From the NCBI RefSeq assembly GCF_004664715.2, contig NC_051072.1, positions 38,254,142 through 38,318,141 of the forward strand: DNA of 64,000 nt. The letters are read 5' to 3'. Below are positions 60,066 to 64,000 of the stretch, piece after piece. The DNA comes from Peromyscus leucopus (Eukaryota; Chordata; Mammalia; Rodentia; Cricetidae). The position numbers and the translations under genes were made by a program. The notes beneath the pieces were generated by a model. It ran no database searches. It saw nothing but the letters and a program-made list of their open reading frames with translations, and had not been told where the DNA came from. Numbering within the stretch: the first letter of the stretch is position 1; each line of letters opens with the position of its first letter.

Positions 60066-60170
60066 TATTTTTATCATATTAATCCTCCACTCCTCCTAAC
60101 TCCTCCCAAACTCATCCCTACCCACTCAGCTCCATGTCTTCATGTTCATGGTTTGAGTCATCTGAAGCCT
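60066..60170 (-). repeat. LINE-1 fragment, minus strand (tentative)
   Basis: 'atcctccactcctcctaactcctcccaaactcatccctacccactcagctccatgtcttc' resembles the reverse complement of the A/G-rich part of a rodent L1 3' UTR. Confidence 0.45.
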
Positions 60171-60837
60171 TCAGCAAGTTTTACTGGCTGACAATAGAGA
60201 AATAAATCCAAACAGATATTCTCCATGGTTTCCATTCCACCACAGCTATGTAGACAGCTGTGTGGAGAGAAGTGGCTTCTTGGAGTTGAGTATAGGCCCT
60301 AGACAACAGCTGTCAGTAAAATAGACATCTCAAACCTACAAACACAAGAGCTCAAATTCTACCAACTGGACAAAACATGAAAGGAGGGTCTAACCCTGCC
60401 TTAGTACACAACTCTGGTTTGTATTATTTTATCCTTTCTATTCAAAGCCATCCACTACTCAGTGATGGACTGGCTGTAGGATGATGAATGCGAAGTTGCA
60501 ATATGAGAATGGCCTGTTTCTACAGGAAAAAAAAAAAAAGGATATCAACTGGTTTTAGGAAGAATTAATTCACAAGATCTTGCAATGATAAAGGAAGAGT
60601 GAGAAATTAAGAAAGAAACCAGGAAAACTACATAAAATTAGCCATGTAAGTGCAGGTCCTTCTTTGGGTTGGAAACCAAAAGGTTACACTATCAACAAGA
60701 TGCTCAAGGCTTTAAGAGAAAACTACAAAGCAAAGAGAGGCAGCTAATTATAGGGAGTGAAGCATCCTCACATTCTCTTCCCAGCTTTGCTGCTCAACAG
60801 TCATGTAACACTACAACTCAGTGACTCAGCCTAGGTG
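60171..60837. other. Unique DNA, no gene recognised
   Basis: A run of 13 A is at about 60527-60539. No exon is supported. Confidence 0.4.
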
Positions 60838-61000
60838 ATGAATTGTTCATTCTTTCAGTTATGTTATACTGGGCATCTTCTGTCTTCCAGGATTATTCTA
60901 AAGCCAGGGGCACAGTAGAGAACAAGGTATGTAAAGCGTTGGTCCTCCAGGGGTTTATATCATAGTGGGCTGACAATGACTCCACCCGTCACTGTAGCTC
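60838..61000 (+). repeat. Ancient mammalian LINE-type fragment (tentative)
   Basis: 'ttctttcagttatgttatactgggcatcttctgtcttccagg...ggcacagtagagaacaaggtatg' resembles the widespread old mammalian repeat with 'caggcactgttctagg...ggatacagcagtgaacaa'. Family uncertain. Confidence 0.4.
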
Positions 61001-63430
61001 CACATAGACGAGTCATGGTGAAGACAGAGTAGGTTGTGGAGTGGGAGTCGGGGCTGGCATCTTGGAAAGATGGTGTTCTTGTGTTGAGACGAGACATGAA
61101 CTGAGACTGGCTGATAGGTTGGATGCCAGGCTCGGAGAAGTAAACAAGACTCAGGGATGGCCTGAGGAATTTTGGCCTAAGCATTTGAGTGCAGGCTTAT
61201 GACATTTGTTTTATCAGAAGCACTGTGGGAGGAACACTTTTACAGAAATGTCAGAGTTCATTCTAGGACATGTATGCTTAGTGTGCTTATGATCAAGGGG
61301 GAGATTATGAGTCGGCTGTTCTACTGGAGGCTGGTCGTGCCACAGCTATAAAATGCATAGTTGAAATATATCATCTATGGTCCTCTCCAATTCTACCAGT
61401 CCATGATTCCAAGAACTAGAAATAAAAGCCAAAAAGGGGAAATACACTAAAAGGAAGGGGGGTTATGACATAAAATCAAATATATTATGTACAAAAATGG
61501 AGAAGGGTCACTTAGGAGGCAAAAGTAACAGGCCAACAAGAAAAGGGACCTCAGTTCAAATGGATGAAGAACAAAATAGCTTTGCTTTGACAGCTGTGAA
61601 AGTTAAAGCAAGATCTCAAAATGATAACTGGCAGCAATCAACTACTATTAAATGACACTTGGGCAATCTTCCTTACGTGAGTATCTTCCGAGGTGCTTTG
61701 TTCAAGGCGATTTGGGGAAGGAAATGTATTCAAGGTCTGTGACTCAGAAGCAAATGGCTCGACAGACACGTGCTTGCAGCACATGCCCTGTGTAATTCTG
61801 AGCCTTTTCACAGAAATCACCCATCTAACTGTAGGTCTGAGGTTGATGCCTTCCCCCATGTAAACTTAAGGCACTATGGGAAAGTAATAACTCATAAAAC
61901 ACAAATGTTTTCCATTTTTATAATGAAGCAAGAAGCTGTTGAATATCTGAAACAGCCATACTTACCTATATTTAATAGTTTTAATAAAGCATATTTCAGT
62001 GACCAGGAAACTAGCTGGGTGATGCACATGCCTGCAAATGATTACACTCACATTTCTGCCTTCTTATAGTTTCCATGGCTACAGGCATATTTGAATCGCA
62101 TTAGTCACACATAGCTTAAAGAAAGAACAAAAGGAGCTGGAGGGACAAATGACATCAGGATGTCACAGAAAGGTAGAAGTGATGAAAGCTGCATCTAAAG
62201 ATCCTAACTACTCATATGAGGACCTCTGTGCTCTGAAGTCCATCTCATTAAGTAGGACGTGTAAGCATCCCTATGGCATGCTTACAAAGAGCTCCAGTAT
62301 TCTAAAACAAAGTTAGAAAAGATTGCCTAATGCTAAAACAAGTTAGTTTACTGGCAGTTGTGTGGTAATTAGAATAATCATAACATTCTGACATATCCAC
62401 AGTAGCATAAATTTGAAGTATCCAAAGGAGAAAAACCATGCCCCAAATGAACCGATTTTATCGATTTTCTTCAAGTTGTCTTTATATATCAGGATTATTG
62501 ATACAAATAATGTGTTGACTCTTATTATAATAAGTAAACAAGTTTATCATTCACAATATCAGCACAGACTTTTCTACCCATTTATGCATATGCATTTTCT
62601 GAAAAACACAAAATCAAAGTAGTTACAAATTAAAACTCCCTATCTTCCAACATGGTACAGATACAAAAACATAAGTATGAAACTACTCCCTGGAAAGATC
62701 AAGATCCTACACACAAGAATTCTCAACACTTCCTCTCACACAGTGAACTGATGGTCAACATCACCTTGTAACAGAATGCATGAATACATGAATGAATGAA
62801 TGAACAGATGAAATAAATGTGAAGTTACCAACTGCTACACTTCTCTTATCCTTTTCTTAGTTATCAAAACCAGAATTTAGCTCTGGTCACTAAACTTTCT
62901 TCCCCTTCTCAAACCTTGTTTCCATGATAATGCTAATGATATGATGTCTGGTAATCCAGGACCCATCAGTATTTTCATTTGAGATTATAATTCTAAGTAA
63001 TGGATTCGGGGAAGTTAAGGCCAGAGGTTAGCCTGGTTGTAGAATTTCCTCATTTGCAAACTGTTGGGGTCTGAATGGGAGACACCTTGGCATGTCTGAA
63101 ATCATACTTTATGAAATCATTCATAAAGAAAAACTACACGAGTAACTTGAAAACAATAAAGGTTTTATTATATTCAGTTGTTCACAGCTCTTGAATTTTG
63201 TATTAGCCAACTCTCCACTAGCCTTATCCTATTAGACTAATCATCATCCTATTAATTAAAGGCAGCTAGGATCTGAAAAGTACAAACACTTAGACTGTGT
63301 ATGCGCCAGAGTAATCACACCGGCCTCTGCTGTACTGGGTATTGACGCTGCAGTTCCGTGTTCAGAGAGGGAGTGGAGCAGCTCCAACAAGCTTCCCCTA
63401 CGTCACAACTGCAACCTGTTTCCTGCTCAC
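61001..63430. other. Unique DNA, no gene recognised
   Basis: No exon is supported. A short (ATGA)n run is at about 62783-62804. Confidence 0.45.
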
Positions 63431-63445
63431 CTTGGCCTCTGCCTA

Positions 63446-63787
63446 GCCCAGTTCAGGGGTTGGCAATTGTCCACATCTGGATGCAGATGTTTCATAACAG
63501 CTTCCGTCTTCTGCCCCCGGCTTGCCCGTGTCGTGAGCAAACTTGCAACGGCGACCTCTGATTTTTCCAGAGGGGCTAAAGAGCATGTAGATACATCTGG
63601 CACAGCCTTTAAGTAGTTTTCCATGAGTATTCCTGGGTTCAAATGAGAGGCACAAGCAGACTTTGGTAACCATCCTTAAATGATTGCATACATTGGAAAC
63701 AATGTGCAATAACTCCCCGTAGCCCTCAATCTGTTCTTTTGTATAGTTCCTGACATTTGGGAGGCTCTTAATACACTGTTTATGCAA
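63446..63787 (-). pseudogene. Possible CCCH-zinc-finger-like exon relic (unproven)
   Basis: A minus-strand frame opens at about 63787 without an ATG and stays open for some 113 codons to a TAG at 63443-63445. The product has clustered Cys/His: a 'KVCLC' stretch, then 'KGCARC', then 'RGRRCKFAHD'. By eye this recalls the second CCCH finger region of the PARP12/ZC3HAV1 type, where a Lys-rich 'C-KF--HD' ends the finger, but several spacings do not fit and I cannot name a parent gene. A splice-donor-like AAG|GTGAGC lies at 63431/63430, just after the in-frame stop, and a pyrimidine-rich stretch ending in AG precedes the frame. It may be a decayed exon, a retrocopy fragment, or chance. Confidence 0.2.
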
Positions 63788-64000
63788 AACTGGAATTGCA
63801 GATGGTAACCCAGTTTGTAAGAGGAGAGCTGTAGAGTACTGAAGTGCTGAGAGGAAAGGTATTTAGAAGGTAGAGAAATCCTTTCTTCTTTACTAATCTA
63901 TTTTTTTTTCTCGTTTGGTGATTGATCTATCTACATAAAATTATTATAGGACAAAGCTTACTTTATTGATTGTAACCCTGGGCAATATGCAAAGATCACT
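63788..64000. other. Right edge, unique DNA
   Basis: No feature is recognised; a run of ten T is at 63900-63909. Any 5' continuation of the minus-strand frame above would have to lie here or beyond the window. Confidence 0.4.

Overview
This window is nuclear DNA from a muroid rodent, most likely a cricetid (deer mouse, vole or hamster group; a deer-mouse relative fits best). The evidence is its repeats. There are several B1 SINEs of the cricetid sequence type (with 'tagctttgtgcctttcctgg'), B2, B3 and ID SINEs, a rodent URR1-type hAT element, rodent LINE-1 3' ends, MaLR LTRs, old L2 and MIR relics, many long (CA)n/(GT)n tracts, and one complete LTR element that matches what I remember of the mys family of Peromyscus. 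Base composition is AT-rich and I saw no CpG island. I could not recognise a protein-coding exon of any known gene with confidence, so the window looks intergenic or deeply intronic.

Layout. 1-17 kb: mostly unique AT-rich DNA with a (TG)n tract, two B1 elements with target duplications (5.3 and 7.1 kb), an LTR-like block (4.3 kb), a hAT relic (10.7 kb), and an AT-rich block at 16.5 kb that looks like a conserved non-coding element. 17-31 kb: an antisense LINE-1 fragment with exact 17-bp target duplications, microsatellites, a B2, a 120-bp imperfect hairpin at 21.6 kb with TA ends, an L1M relic, an 81-codon minus-strand ORF with one clear membrane segment (26.0-26.3 kb), a possible conserved block at 27.0-27.3 kb, and a stack of L2, MaLR, L1 and B3 relics. 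31-49 kb: further SINEs, a rodent L1 3' UTR in minus orientation, paired (CA)n and (GT)n tracts at 37 kb, a MaLR LTR at 40.5 kb, a B3 at 47.4 kb and L2-type relics.

49.6-52.5 kb is the clearest single object: a 2,881-bp LTR element in minus orientation. It has two 343-bp LTRs, a lysine-tRNA-type primer binding site, a polypurine tract and a short target duplication, but no visible gag-pol genes, so it must depend on enzymes made elsewhere. 52.5-64 kb holds a heptamer-like CA/CAG repeat, a B1 nested in an old MaLR LTR, AT and CA tracts, a LINE-1 3' end with degenerate target duplications, MIR relics, and near the right edge a minus-strand ORF with a CCCH-zinc-finger-like cysteine pattern.

No operon, CRISPR array or bacterial or phage system is present. 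The best leads for something undescribed are the membrane microprotein ORF, the TA-flanked hairpin, the clustered LTR differences in the mys-like element, and the zinc-finger-like relic at the right end. All repeat family names are by eye and memory, and edges are approximate unless target duplications are stated.
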